A stretch of 64,000 bases of DNA from Platycnemis pennipes (taxonomy: Eukaryota > Arthropoda > Insecta > Odonata > Platycnemididae): positions 120,734,133-120,798,132 of the forward strand of contig OW121853.1 in NCBI GenBank assembly GCA_933228895.1. Reading direction: 5' to 3'. Positions 20,290 to 33,759 of the stretch are shown piece by piece (position 1 is the stretch's first letter; the number at the start of each line of letters is the position of its first letter). The notes beneath the pieces were generated by a model. It searched no databases. It was given only the letters and a program-made list of their open reading frames with translations, and was not told the DNA's origin. Made by a program: the position numbers and the translations under genes.

Positions 20290-22179
20290 GTTTTAAATTA
20301 AATCATTAAGAGTTAACAGTCCCGTAAATAATGTAGAAATTGATGCGAACCATACTATGCTATATATCGTGACCGTTCGAAGCTCCACGCTTCTGAGTAA
20401 ATAGAGAGAAAATTCCATTCGCTATGAATTAAAATAATTAAAGATCAACAACCCAACTACAGAGTGAATTTGACGATCGGTTGGCTGGTCAGTTCAACCA
20501 TCACCAGCCGTAAAGTCTTTAGAAAAATATAAGATCACTCAACTGGGAAGGAACGTTCGTTTACCTGTTCTTAATGTTTTTCCAGTAAGATCTATGGCCT
20601 AGAAAATGATAAATAACGAATCTAATTGGAAAATATTTGAGGTTTCTCCTATTTTCGACCTCGAGAATCCTGCTTCTGATCAACTGGGATATCAAACCGA
20701 TGTTTATAGGTCATAAATAAATAGCAAAGTTGAACAGAATAATGAACATTTCATTTGGGCACTAAGAGGGATCAAACTTAGGGTAAAGAAGTGTTGTAAA
20801 AAGAGCAGTTTTATATTTACATTCCCGTGCTAACATGCATGCTGTAATTTAGAAGTCCTACTTTTAAAACTATGGATGCTAAAAACCGCTCAATCGTTAG
20901 AAAGATAGCCAAGAAACGTATTTCTAAATGTTCTCACAGAATTAAACGCAATGTTGGTCTCCATCGGATAACTATTTTCCCATACTCTCTCTCTCGTTAG
21001 CATCACTTTCTCATGCCTTCTTGGTGATTTTTCATGGTGCTTGGAAAATGAATACGATCTGAGGCAGAAACGCATTATTTCATCATCTTAATGACTTCGC
21101 ATCCTATGACGCTTTGTGACTCAATTATTCCATTAAATGTTTACGGGTGTTGCTAGTCGTGTGGAAACTCATCTATTAAAATATGCAGTGCTAATGTTTG
21201 AGGGAGTAGGAAATAAGTGTTTATAGAGCAGGATGCTTTCAAGTTCGAAAGAAATTATTCATCCGTGAGATCCTTCCTCAGAACACCATGGAACATCCAT
21301 TAATTCTCTCTTAATTTATTTGCGTGCCTAACCAATCGTCCTCTAATGACGTTCTACTCGGGCTGCTTTCTTTTTTTTTGCGTCTTTGTTAGTCTCTTGA
21401 TACAGTACGTCACGTCTTCCAAAAAAATGTAATAATTTATTAATATTTCCCGTCACAATCAGACCAGGAATATTACCACTGACTGAGAAGATTAGTAACA
21501 GTGCTAAACATCCAATTTTAGTGTTTCAAAAGTTTTATAATTTGGGAGGAACTTAATTCAATGTAGCAAAGGTTTTTACCAGATACCTTACGTTTTCTTT
21601 CCAATTAAAAATTACTTATTCGTGAACATTTATGTCCTCGGTGAGCAATTTTCAGCGATGAAACTCATAGGTATACGTAATCTTTAACTTGTAAATGCCC
21701 AGATGCATTTAGTTCAACAATATGCGTCGCTCAAAAAAGAAATTATCTTTCATTGGCTTAACTTCTTTCATCTGCTAATACTCTATTCAATGAGGAGGCT
21801 ACAATAAATTATATAGATATTAAAATAAGATGCAATGCTTCATGATATTTGTTTTTTGTAGACACAATATTTGAAATTCAATGAAAACATAAGTTCAAAT
21901 CTTACGTGAAAAATCGATAAGCAGCTAATTCACAAAGAATAAGATTTACATATTTGAATCGAGTATTTAATTTCAACAAAATTCTTATAATCTGATGTCA
22001 ATAATTATGGAATGATAAATTTCTGTTGGCACGAAGGTGTTCGCATGGTCGATCATTGCTTATTTGAACTGTCTGAAGTGTGTTTAATACTATGTTAATG
22101 TTGATCCCATTATTGAGGTAGAGAGACTTGACTGATTTCACAACTTTCTTAATTCTGAATATTCATGTGTAATGTATTG

Positions 22180-23560
22180 TGTTTGTATAGCAAACCATGC
22201 AAACACGATGGTGTGTGGCAGGGGATCATAGGTGACTGGCCGTAACGAAAGCAACCATTCGAAACAAGATTTCACTCGAGATATACTCGTGCGCTATATT
22301 CATGCTATTCCAATGATTCCATTATTTCAGCGTCGCTCACCGAAGTCTACCCATGGGATTCATTAGACCCAAGCGCTATATTTTGCTTGAGGAAGTGAAG
22401 GGGAACCCGGGAAAATTCCAAGGCTTCGCTCGCACGGAGGGAACACAGTCCGTCGACGGTCAGACCAAGTTCTGCGATCGGTGTGAAGTTTGGTGTCGTG
22501 TGCAGGAGGTATTGCTTGAGGTAAGTTCTTTGCAGCATGTTTTCCAGTCGTATCTTGGGATACAATAAATGTTAATTTATTTTGTGCCGTGAAGAAATGC
22601 TAATTTGAAAGTGTAAAGCTGTGCTGAACGAGGAATATTCTTTCATTTGCTGTGCTTCCTCCCGAAAATGTTCCCAAAAGATGATTATCGGATTCTTGCG
22701 GAGCTTCTCTCTTCAGTCCATACCACGTTCCGCGAAATGTGCATGTGCTGGTTTGCAATGTCTATCTTCGTCTCTTCGAGGTGTGTGATTTAACAAGTTG
22801 AGTGTGAGTGTGATTATCTGTGTGCATATGTCCAACAATAAGTTGTGTAGTGACTTAGGAGTGATTGATTTTCCCTCTTTTCTAGTTATGAATACTTTTT
22901 CGTATAGCAATCGTGCATATTAACACGAGAGCGTGTGGCAGGGGATTGTAGGTGTCTGTCCGCAACAAAAATAATGATTCGGATCGTGAACTCGCTCGAT
23001 AAATTTACTTCGTTTAATAATGCTCTTCGAATGCACGCTGGCAAAGGCACGCTGTTGCTTGAGGATGCGAGAAATGGTAGATGAGGTAATCGAAAAAATT
23101 ACAAATCTTCACTCGCACAGTAGAACTCAGTCCGACGACGGTCAGACGAAGCGAAGTTCAGCGATCCGTATGAGGTTTTGAGATCCCTGTGAAGACGGGT
23201 CAGCTGTTGCTTGGGGTAAGGTATTTGCAACATGTTATCTAGACGGAGCATGGGATACGATAAAAGTCAGTTTAATACGTGCCGAGTGGAAGTGCTAATT
23301 TAGAAGTGAGGAGTCGTAATGAGCCGGGATTCATTTGCAAAACTTCCCCCCTCAAAAAGTTCCCAAGTGATAAATAACGCATTCGCGCCGTGCTCCTGTC
23401 TCCCGTGCTTACCAGGTTCCGCGAAATGTACAAAAGTTGGGTTGATTTGTGTGTCTTTGTCAATAGGAAACGTGTGATTTAATAAGTTAAGTGTGCGTGC
23501 GATTCTTGATGTAAACCCAAAAATTAGTTGTGCCTGCTCAGCAATTTGACAATATTTATT
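22180..23560 (+). repeat. Ancient internal tandem duplication inside the unit (copy 1)
   Basis: The sequence from about 22180 to 22900 and that from about 22900 to 23560 align as diverged duplicates. Shared landmarks in order are gtgtggcagggga, ttgcttgagga, a cagtccg-cgacggtcaga segment, a ttgctt-gggtaag donor-like site, gttccgcgaaatgt and a final gtgtgattta. The first half contains E1; the equivalent in the second half has many indels and no open frame. The same arrangement exists at 38360-39720 and 57320-58680. Confidence 0.85.
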
Positions 23561-26500
23561 GAATCGTTCTCTACCTGGTCCTCCGTGAAAATGCGTATTT
23601 GGTGCTTCACACGAAAGGAACTCATTACGTACCCTTTAATACAGAAATACTTTCTTCGATAGCAGTCAAGGAGGTGTCTTCAAAGAATTCCCACGACCAT
23701 TTCTCTGCGTAATTTAATATGCGGTGAATTTGAGTGTAGGCCTATCTGACCCATTAGTAACGTTAGCCTTAATTGTATAGCTAATCTGTAAACTGTATAG
23801 CTAATCAGCGATAGCGATGCAAAGGGTGAGAAGTGATTAAGTCGTTCAAATTTGATCAACTTGTGTTTTTGTTAATTTTGGGGGTTGATATTAGTAATTA
23901 ATGCGGTAGAGAAAACAAAATCCATTTCATCCCCTTTCCCCAATTTTCCCATTATTTCGAAAACATCCATATTTGATCATGCATTAGGAGGTTCCGGTAG
24001 AGGTCAGCAGATGGCACTTAATTACAAGGATGTCAACGGTTTTCTTCAAGCATTTAAATCATGGGGTAATCTATATTAAATTTTATGTGTCAAAAAAGGA
24101 AATAATTGACTCCTCTCGGAAATGGAAATTAATTTATTAATTTTCCACCATAAGCATAAGCACACGATTGTAAAAATTAAGCAGTTTACTAATGACGTCA
24201 CTCGATCACTTCAACCTTGATCGCCAAGTCAAATATCGCTTCAGTTTACGACGAGACTCCGTGTAAGAAAGAACGGTGGGTACACTTCGTTGATATCTTA
24301 TGGTGTTCATTAGCTCTAGACTTCTTTCTTTGGCGACGGTTCTAGTTGTTTAAGTTTCGGGTTGGCCTAGCCTCGTTGAAATTTGCTCCTGCCAGACTTT
24401 AAGAATTCGTATTTTCGTTCTCATTCACGGATGAGAAAATATCCTTATCAATTTTTAGAAATTGAAACTGTAGGAATTTCAGTAATTGGCTTTATGTGAA
24501 TTTCGAAAGAGAAACATTAGTGGGTAAAGACAATATACTAACACAACGTTTGTGCGAGCAATGTTATTTTAAACTATGTAGTGTTATTACGATATTTCAG
24601 CGTGAAATACAGGTCGCGGTTTACAGTCCACGAAATAATGCTTTATTAGCATGCCATTTGACTGAAGTTGTGTTTTTTAATGGTCACCGGACTTATCTGA
24701 GGAAAAAAAACGGGTGTCATTTAAAGTTGTGTAACGTGTGACTTTCCTTCGCCATCGTTCTCTGCGAGTTTAACTTACATAATCAGTATTCGTTGATCTT
24801 TGTGGAGTCTGAAAGAACTAATTTATTTATAGTATAATCATCTTTATGGGTAACTGAAATATATTTTTCTTGTTTAGCCTAAGTAATACCATGGAATCCG
24901 TAACAATTGGATTTTTTAAATTTCATTCCAGACCAAAATTCTGTTTCTTACTCGATAATCTGATGAGCTATTTAATTTCAGGATTATTCTTTCTGCACGG
25001 GTACGGATGCTGTGAGGACGAGCAGCCATCAGAGGCAGTGTAATTCCAGCTTTTTAATGTTGACTCGGAAGCAGGAGATCCCTAACGCAAGGAAAACCTA
25101 GACTCGTGGAAGGTAAGTTAGTGTATTTCCACTTATTCCACGTAATGTATGAGGGGTATCCTGAGTTGTTTACCCGTGATGTCCCAGGTTGGCTCCTGAA
25201 CTTCGTTTGCTTGGGCATACGTGCTTGGCTATTCGGTCATCGTGTGTTATCATGGTCATCCCCACGAGTGAAATCGGAGTCTATTGGTGGATACTGTTGG
25301 GCAAAGGATCAGTTTCAAATCCTGGGAGAGGCCGGTTACAGTTTCTAGATGTTTAAGCTGCTTGTGCAGGATTTTTTTCCTACGGTTGGCTGCATGGGGA
25401 AAGGACCTAAACCTCCTATCTTACTGGGCATATTAAATTTCTCATAACCTTGTACTTAATACGATCATTTCTTGAACTCCACTTTCACCACCAGACTGAT
25501 ATTTAGATTGATAACATATTTTAGTAGTGTCTGGGTTTTAATTTGAACGCCAAAATACATAGGTTCTTCCCAAAATGTCACGACTCTGAAAAAGGGTACC
25601 TGAAAAGTTTGTCAGCACAATGCCTGGCTGTGAATACAAAGTGAAACATCGATAGTTTTGGTATTGTGTATAATATGATAAAATCTAGGGAAATGTTTGT
25701 TTATCGTCAGACATGCGGTTCCAGATGGCCCAAGTATTGATATTAAGACAGTCGATCCTAAATTACATTGCTACGATTGGACTTTCAAAATGTTTTAGGT
25801 GCTGATATTGAACTATCATCATCATTATCTTATCTGCGTCGACTCATTTTCCACTCTTAGTGAGCCAGTCATCTTTAATCTCTTCATTTTATGATTACAT
25901 GTTGCATGCCTGTCTCTTAAAATCGTTTCACGTATCATGAATGTAATTTTAATTTAATTCGTATGAGTCATTCACCTCAAATATAACGTACTTTTTCGTG
26001 AAAATCATTATCGTAGGTGAAGTAAATAGGTTTTTCGTCCTATTTATTCTGTGTAGCAATGAAAAATTCAAGGTGCCAGTGACAGTTTATACCAGAAATA
26101 TATCAGGATTAATGGTTTCAGGATTGAATTTTAGCTTTTGCTGTAAAAGTAAAAATTAAGATAATTCAGATTAATTTCATTCGAGCTTAAGTATTTTGTT
26201 ATATTTTGTAATTGATAAATGATTGCATAATCAAAAAATATACCTATATTGTTATACAATTAGTTGATAAATTAACCCTTTTCCATTCTGGCTTGGATAA
26301 ATTGGTATTTCGCTCTGTCACAAGGATGTGTGGTAGAGGCCGGTTGGTCACCTGCAGTGAACATTACTTTTCTGAGCACATGACAGAAAAAGCGTTGGTA
26401 AATAACTATTTTGTGTGATTGTTAATTTTTTTTAGAAATAAGGGTTCGCTTACGAAGCATTCATTCTTGGTCATGGGGAAACTAAGGCTTGCACAAATAT

Positions 26501-27813
26501 TTGAATAGTCCTTTTTTGTATATTTAATGGTTTCATGAATACGTTTTAAACAAATACACTTATATTGTTGTAAAATTTGCTGATATAATTGATAAGAAGA
26601 TGGTACGGTTTCCTAATGGTAAAACTTCACTATTGATATTTTTTTGTTATCAGGGCGGAAATTGATTACAACCCATTGAGCCATATTCGTGCATCAGGTC
26701 GAACTAGTTATTCTAGAATCCCGTTACTTATGGTGTTATTGTTTTTTTTCAATTTTTAAGAAGATAGAAATTTAGTCATGCAACATACGAGCATCCTAAC
26801 AGCATTCCTCCAAGTTTGGCGTGGAAAACCCTGTTAATTGCCTTCTTAGAATCCGAAAAACCGTATCCACTTTAATATTCATTTCATCTCTTTAATGCAT
26901 GTCATGAAAATTATTCTCTACACAGCTTCACAAGATCCAATTTTGCACAAAATCGATTATCATTGAAGAAATTTCGATTTTTCTACATTTTTTGTGCAAA
27001 TTATCCACCGCTTGTGCTCCAGAATTGTGCGATAGTGGAATGCCAGTGGTACGCCTGGAATTTTAAGTACCTCCTAATAATTAAATGTGATAGTGCCAAT
27101 TACCAATCTTATAGTTTTTGGTTCCTCGACTAAGTTTTTAGAAATGTATGGTTTCGTAAATTTAGTATGCCCTTATAATTAGGTACAATATACCGTATCC
27201 TTTTGTAAAAATTCTCGTTGGTGCATATTCAGGGACTGGTCGTTTTATTGAATGTTATTGTCTTAATAATCATTGACAGTTAATTACCTTGTCACTCAGC
27301 TTCAATGGGATAAAAGTTGTGTAGATTTCGTCTTTCTTGAATACGCCTTTTGAGAAGGGTATTAAAACAATTGCGTTTCTGTGCTTCTTTTATCGTTTCT
27401 ACCTGTGAATAAATTTACATGCACATACAGTTATGTCTTATTCGATTATATTGTGTCACTTTGTTCGTTGGTAAAGTCATGGATATTTCACTCTTACCCA
27501 TATACTTAATTCCAAGAATTTCTCATTCATATTGAATGTCTTCACTTCACAACCGTAAGGATTACAACAATAATGCATACCGCTTCCTCAATTTATTTTT
27601 GAATCGAAAGGCTGGTGGGTATAAGTGATAAGTGACTTCCTAATACCTGACATTCAAATACTGATCATGAGTCTTAGGTTAGCATTTTCTGATCCAGCCA
27701 TGAAGGGAACTAGCGATGGGGTGGGAAGTTAATATACTCATTATCAGCATAATCATTTACGTTGAAAATGTCCAAATTAATTTCCACATTTTTGGACATA
27801 GTTCATTCTTTTC

Positions 27814-27826
27814 TCAATTAGTGGCA
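27814..27826. repeat. Target-site duplication, left of jockey-like insertion
   Basis: tcaattagtggca here equals 28875-28887. Copy 2 has one similar, unduplicated site at 45096-45108 (one mismatch). Confidence 0.9.
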
Positions 27827-28874
27827 CCTTTCTAGGTGTGACACTAGACGAAAAACTTACCTACTCTGCCCATATAGACAGCATCCTTACCAAAGTGTCC
27901 AACACCAAAAATGCCTTTTACCCTCTCCTATGTTACAATAGTTCTACCTCATTAACCAACAAACTTCTCATCCTCTTCTCCATCATCTTCCCTCAAATTT
28001 TGTATGCATCTCCCATCTGGAGCACCACCAATATCACTAATAGAAAAAAAATCCAACGCTGCCTCAATAAAATAATTAGAAGACTAGCCGGAGCCCCTTG
28101 GTACATACCTAATGCAAATATCCACCAGGAACTAAAGATCCCGCAACTTCAAACCCTCATTGACCGGAACCTCCTCAATTATTTTACATCCATTCGATAC
28201 TCCAACAATGATTTGATTTCCTCCCTCTGGTCCCCTAACCTTCCCAAGGGGAAATTCAAATACCCCAAAGACCTGATTCCTAAAAACCCTGCAAAACTTA
28301 AACCCAAAATCAAAATCCCTAAATTTCCTAAACAACAAACCCACATTAAAACCCTTCACCTTCCATTCAAACCATTCCCTTCCCATTTCCCGGAAGACAT
28401 CACCACTACAATCAACGAACCTGAAAATCTGCCACATCAGCTTCAAGAATCTACAGTTCCTACAACGCTACGTCTCTCAGAACCCATACCAACCATTCCA
28501 CCATCACCCCACCGAGGCACTGGCAGAGGCTCACCTAACCTTAAATTGCTCCTTCCCCCTTTTCCTGATTAAACCCTAAACAATTACCTCCTACCTAAGA
28601 TTACTTCCCACCAAAAAATTAACCTAAAAATCCACAGTCAACCCTTCCCCTAATAAAATAACCTTTCCGACAAGATATCAAACATTTACCTCATAAACCA
28701 GTCAGACCTCCCTAAACAAAATAACCCTTCCATCAATTATTACCTTTTTACCTAAAAAAAAATAATAAAAATTAAAACCACTACCTAAAAATATCCTTCA
28801 TATAACCTTCTACCACGACCTCAGAGGACGAACATCCGGGAAGGTGATACAGGATTACTAGCTAAAGTCCGAAG
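27827..28874 (+). mobile_element. Jockey-like non-LTR retrotransposon, 5'-truncated
   Basis: The only protein left is the C-terminal end of the reverse transcriptase ORF, open from about 27829 to the TAA after FPD at 28572. It reads FLGVTLDEKLTYSAHID-type, then LLILFSIIFPQILYASPIW and a GAPWYIPNANIHQELKIP segment, typical of the region after the RT core in jockey/CR1-group elements. The remainder is a Pro/Lys-rich C-terminus and a 3' tail of about 300 bases. The 3' end has no clean poly-A, only A-rich runs. It is flanked by a 13-bp target duplication, so it is a classic 5'-truncated, inactive insertion, absent from copy 2. Confidence 0.92.
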
Positions 28875-28887
28875 TCAATTAGTGGCA
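28875..28887. repeat. Target-site duplication, right of jockey-like insertion
   Basis: Exact repeat of 27814-27826. Confidence 0.9.
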
Positions 28888-31800
28888 TCATAAACTTAGG
28901 TTAAAGTGACAGGATTTTAAGAGAAGTACGGCCACAGCATGTATTGTAAATACAGAAAAGGTGATGAAGGACGTCAAAGATACGAAATAGGTACATATGA
29001 TGACATTATCAGATAGAAAATTCCAGTGAAGAACTGCGTCAAACCAATTTTTGGGTTGGTAATGATTATATGGATGTTGATATTCCAACGTAGAGGTATT
29101 CACTTTATACTCTATATAGTGGTTACCAACCTTTGGTACGCTCGTAATTAATAATTCAGGGGTACACGAAGAAAGGTAAAATGTTGATAGTAGCATGAAA
29201 CATAATTTGCTTGAATGATTACATTCTTGGTCGCGTAGAGGAACGTGATTAGAATCGGTTGCGGGATAACATCCGTTATTGAATGAGGTAATCTAAAGAG
29301 AAAGAACTTTTTCTTTTTAGATTATTTAGAAAAGAAATGAGAAAGTAAAAAAATGAAAGCACTTGCAAATGGATAGCAGCTGATCCAGTGTGTTTATATT
29401 TTTTATTCAAATAAATAGATAGCTTTCGGAATAGGTACACGCTTCTATTCTGAATGAAAAACTTATTTTCCTCAATATATTTCTTTTGATTTAAATATCA
29501 TGCCACATAGAATAGAAGCCACATTTCATAGAAAGTAGCATGAATCTATGCCTTTGTGATATAAATAATGATAATAGTAATAATAATAAAACTATTTTAA
29601 AATATCATCTCCCTCAAAGATATATAAAAACATATATATAGTAATTCTTCTCTATTCAGGTTCTTCAAAATTATCCAAAGAATACATGATCTTGTTATTA
29701 CTAATGCTTGAATAAACTCACTAATAGATCATTTACATTCCTAAATTTAACGATTTTAGCACCATAATTATAAGAATTCCCTTCTTGCTAGTCCTTGCAG
29801 TCCAAAAGAATTGCTAGTTTTAATCATATACTTGAAATTTGCATTTCTGGGCTATCCCCACCTTATCGTACCTCAGATCTTCAACAAGAATTTATAGTAA
29901 TACACGATGCTTGGTCAAATGACCAATAATTTTTGTCGTCTCCCTCACTTTGTTGCGGTCCTTAAATTTGTGCTGATCTCCACAGACATAACAGGAAGAA
30001 AATAATATTTACGAATTCACATATATCGCTGTTAGTGCACTTGACTACTTGCTTTACTCCTAGGATACAACCATAGCAATTGCATCAGGTTTTAAATTAC
30101 ATTCGTCCTTAAAAGAAACTGATAATCAAACAGCGCTAGCTAAGTTACCATCCTAGTTCAGTTTTATATGTTTTTTCATTACCATCAGTTACAATGTTAC
30201 TTTAAATGCATGGACTTTTTATCCCATCTCTTTTTTTATGCTTCCTGCATTCAATACTTCTCGGTTATTTCCTTTTTTTTAAGTGCTCTGTTACAGAATA
30301 CTGCGCTATACGTTCGGAATTATTTTTGTAGTAACATTATTCATGCAATAAAATATTTAAGCAATCCTATAAATTTACTAAATTTTACTTCTAATCTTCT
30401 TTTAAGAATTGGTCGAGTGTATGTTCTTCCTCATTTTTCATTTGTTGTATTTCAGCAGGCAGTACTATTTCATGCGGCTTACTTATTCTTCAATTTCTTT
30501 CAACCTTTATACTAACACGTATTTTCAAAGAGTAAATTACTGTTCATATTAGTAATCTTATTATACTTTCCTTTTTGTCCATGCTTGATAAAGAAAATAT
30601 ATCTTACAACTATGTATCATATTCCTTCAGAACAAAGATGGTAGCATTGACCGGTCACGCACCTCGTACCATAATGTTTACACAAAAATGAATATTAAAT
30701 AAAAGACTCGCTTCCACTCTCGACTAATCTGATTAGTTTAATGATTGGGTATGCATTGAAACAGAAAGAGTTTTTTTTCTAATATTCCTCTGTCGTTGCA
30801 GGCTAAAGTCAACCGATGGAGCTTACCAGCAGCAGTATGTATCACGAACTGAGCATGGGTGTGAAGCTGAGAAGAGTTGGAGACGGCGTCACAAACTACA
30901 AGCAGCAACTGCTGAGGGTATGGGATGAGATAAAGAGAGCATGACAGCAGGAGTGTTCCAGAGCAGCGAGATGGACAGTAACCATCGGTACCGGTAGACT
31001 GTAATATAAGGTCACGTTAATACCATTGATTTTCAGGTTGATAATCTCTTGGTGAGTTATTCTGAGTGATACTTGTAATTGTTTAAGTTGTTAATGGTTT
31101 GTTGTGCTAAATTAAGGTGTGATAATTTAAGTCATATGTTAGAATGAAGCCATGGCAAGTGTAATAAATGAGCCTTGCGCTAAAATAAACGACTCGACGT
31201 GGCCACGAAGAGTCGTTCAATTGGTACCAAAGGTGTGTAAATGTATTCATGCACTGCATGATACTTGGTGCTAAAATGCATCACATGGTAAAAGTACCGA
31301 GTGATGGGGCCCCATTCATTGGTACACGGTATAGAGAATAAGCATATGGTATAGAGTTAATGCATCATTGAGGAATGGTGCGTAATGTGTATTGTAATAT
31401 GATGACAAATATTGTTATATTGGTGTATATTGTGGTTAATGAAAAATGTTATTGATAATTGCAATAATTTAAGGTATGTTTTGAATGTAATTATTATAAC
31501 TTGAATATGACTTATGCATTGATTTTATGGTATTTATTTCATACATGCATCGCATTGTTTACTATATGCATTGCACTAATCATCTCTTTTTCAATAGGTA
31601 ATTGTTGGGGGGGGGAGGGTCATGCGTTATTGCAGAGAGTAGGTCGATGCAGATAAGGTCGAAACATTTGCGTTTAGTTATCGTCTTGGCTCTTAAGGCC
31701 CATCATAATGTAGGTTTTGCGTATCGATGCGTTAGTTTATTATTATAATGTTAATTCTAGTGTTTGGATGCAAAGGTTGCTCTAGATTTTCCAAATTTCT

Positions 31801-32282
31801 GGGATTGGTGTCCTGGGAAAGAAGTACCTTCATTTGAAATGTGAGGTGTGCTTACTTCCTGGGTTCCCTTTCCTTCCTTGCTTTCACGGCATGTTTTCGA
31901 TTTCTCCATTAAATGTGAGCACCTTGGCATTCAGTGCATTTCATATATTTGTTGTTTGTACTAATGCTTTCTCCTTACAGGACATCAGAGCAGATTCAGA
32001 GAGTAGGATTCCACAGAAATGGCTAGTTTTTTTCTCCGGCCCTTCTGGCCCTTCGTAACTTTCTGACAGGTCGTAGCGTTATATGTTATTCACTGTGATT
32101 GGATGCATTGTTTACTCTAGTGTTTCTAAATTTAAAAGGAATTGTTGTCCTGGAATTGGTGTACATTCCACTCTGCTGGATGTACAATGATTCCGGGGCC
32201 CATTTCTTTTCTCTACCTTAGAGCATTAATTCAATTTATTAAATGTGAGCAAACAATTGCATTCAATTTTCATGTTTGTGTA

Positions 32283-32561
32283 CATTTTTTTGTGTATTAA
32301 CCCGCTCTCTCCTCAGGAGATTCATCGCCCCGGACTGCCACGCCCATCAACGAGGGAGGAAGCAGCACCTCAGCGGGAATTATGGTATCATTATGGTTTT
32401 CAAGGTTTATGGTATGTTATTGCTTACTAATTTAATATTGTTATTATTGATTTTTTTACAATGAAATGTTTTCCCAACCCTTCCCAGTGTTATGTGAATT
32501 CCATTTCCGTGGCCTATTTTAGTTTCTAAGATTGTGTATTATCCCTCCCTCCCCCCCTTGT
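32283..32561 (+). other. 279-bp block identical between copy 1 and copy 2
   Basis: Every base matches 48500-48778, while the 120 bases just upstream of E4 differ by about 10% and the 345 bases at 32973-33317 by about 2.6%. The block contains the E5 acceptor, E5 and downstream sequence. Purifying selection or recent gene conversion would both explain it. Confidence 0.85.
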
Positions 32562-33198
32562 GTGCTTGCTTCTTTGTGCTCCTGTCTGTCGTTGACGGTT
32601 GTCGTTGTTTGGTCTCGTTGGTTCTCCGGCATTGCCTTGTGCACGGGCTCTTAGATTCCCCAATAGGCAGGGTGTGTTTTGGCCCTCTATATGTTTGATA
32701 TTCCCCCGGTGTGAAGTGAAATGTATTTTCTGGTTTTATCATGCAATTTTCCCTGAATCCTTATTGTTCCCTGTGAATCGTATAATGCACCCTTTATTTC
32801 AGGTGTCTCCCATTAATGTAGTGATTGATGGTTAAGTGTGTAATTTTTATAATACTAATATTCATTGTTGTATTTCTTTCAGGATTGCTATATTTTTTTG
32901 GGTGAATGTTTGGATGAATGTTTGCTTTGCATGAATGTTGATGAACAGGGTCAGAGCCGATAGGCATTAGTGTCAGGCGTTTTGGGGTTTAAGGGGTGGG
33001 GGATGCGTAGGGATTGTTAGGAGATGTGCAGATAGTGAGCAGGTTTTAGAGTGAGCGTTAGGCGGGGAAAGAGATTCGGGTAGAGGGGAGTAGGTTCTAC
33101 TCAGATCCTGATTTCTCGTAGGTGCTCTGGCCCTGGGAGTGAGTGCGTGGAATAGACCTGACGGGACCGGAGGGGACCGAAGGGGAATCGCCACGTTA

Positions 33199-33204
33199 AA
33201 TAAA
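33199..33204 (+). promoter_or_regulatory. Possible polyadenylation signal AATAAA (copy 1)
   Basis: Sits at the end of a G-rich 300-base stretch downstream of E5, conserved at 49416-49421 in copy 2. It is the best placed signal for the array transcript, but usage is unproven. Confidence 0.35.
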
Positions 33205-33759
33205 GGATAATGAGCCGAAAGCGCGGCCTCCTGGGCTCGGCATGGAATGCGCTGCAACTGAATGAATGACTTGCGTGCGTGCTGTGTGCCTGGCAATTTT
33301 ATTCCTAACGCACCCATATATTATATGGAATTGAATTTAATTAAAGTTAAACCATTTTTCTTAGCACATGTAATGTTCATCAAAGTGATGTCGGAAACGA
33401 TCTTTTTATCCCAATTGACCTTGTTTCTGGAACATTGTTCTGGTCCATTTACGGGCAATGGTCCCCATTCTTACCATCTTACCCTCCTTGCGTTACATTA
33501 AATTTAGTTTAAAAAATTCAAGTTTTTTCTCCTAGTAAATGATAAAAATGTTGCATATATGTATTCCCAAAAATGTTATAAATATAGATGAGGGCAAAGA
33601 GTCCGTGCACAAGGCATTTTGACTTTTGTGTAAGCCAATTGATCAGAAATGATTTTCTTGTGATGAATTGACGCCGTTCAGAAGGTTGGTGTATCGGATC
33701 ATTTTATTGAATGATTGCCCAAGTTTTCCTCGTTGTATGCTTTACCTAGTAGGCTTGTA

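Larger units (their letters stand above)
22331..33204 (+). pseudogene. Candidate array gene, copy 1 (E1-E5; E2 has a premature stop)
   Basis: Exon-like blocks with good splice sites: E1 22331-22520 (ATG 22353), E2 24982-25112, E3 30802-30917, E4 31981-32069 and E5 32317-32411, with an AATAAA at 33199-33204. E1 and E2 join in phase 0, but E2 reads TAG at 25099-25101 and has lost one base after it relative to copies 2 and 3, so the three-exon protein is cut short at 95 residues (56 from E1, 39 from E2). The shorter E3-E4 frame (MELTSSSMYHELSMGV.. to GPSGPS) stays open here. The jockey-like insertion lies in its second intron. No homologue recognised; a non-coding transcript is an equal possibility. 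Confidence 0.4.

Noticed and set aside
22347..22565. Minus-strand 72-residue open frame opposite E1, open in all three units
   Set aside because: Six of nine differences between copies are non-synonymous on this strand, against three missense and one nonsense on the plus strand. It has no start context or splice support and extends through the E1 donor.
32973..33317. Minus-strand open frame of 114 residues (115 in copy 2 at 49190-49537), differing by an in-frame 3-base indel
   Set aside because: Of nine base differences between copies 8 change the amino acid and 1 does not, so there is no sign of protein constraint. It also lies antisense to the conserved AATAAA and exon series.
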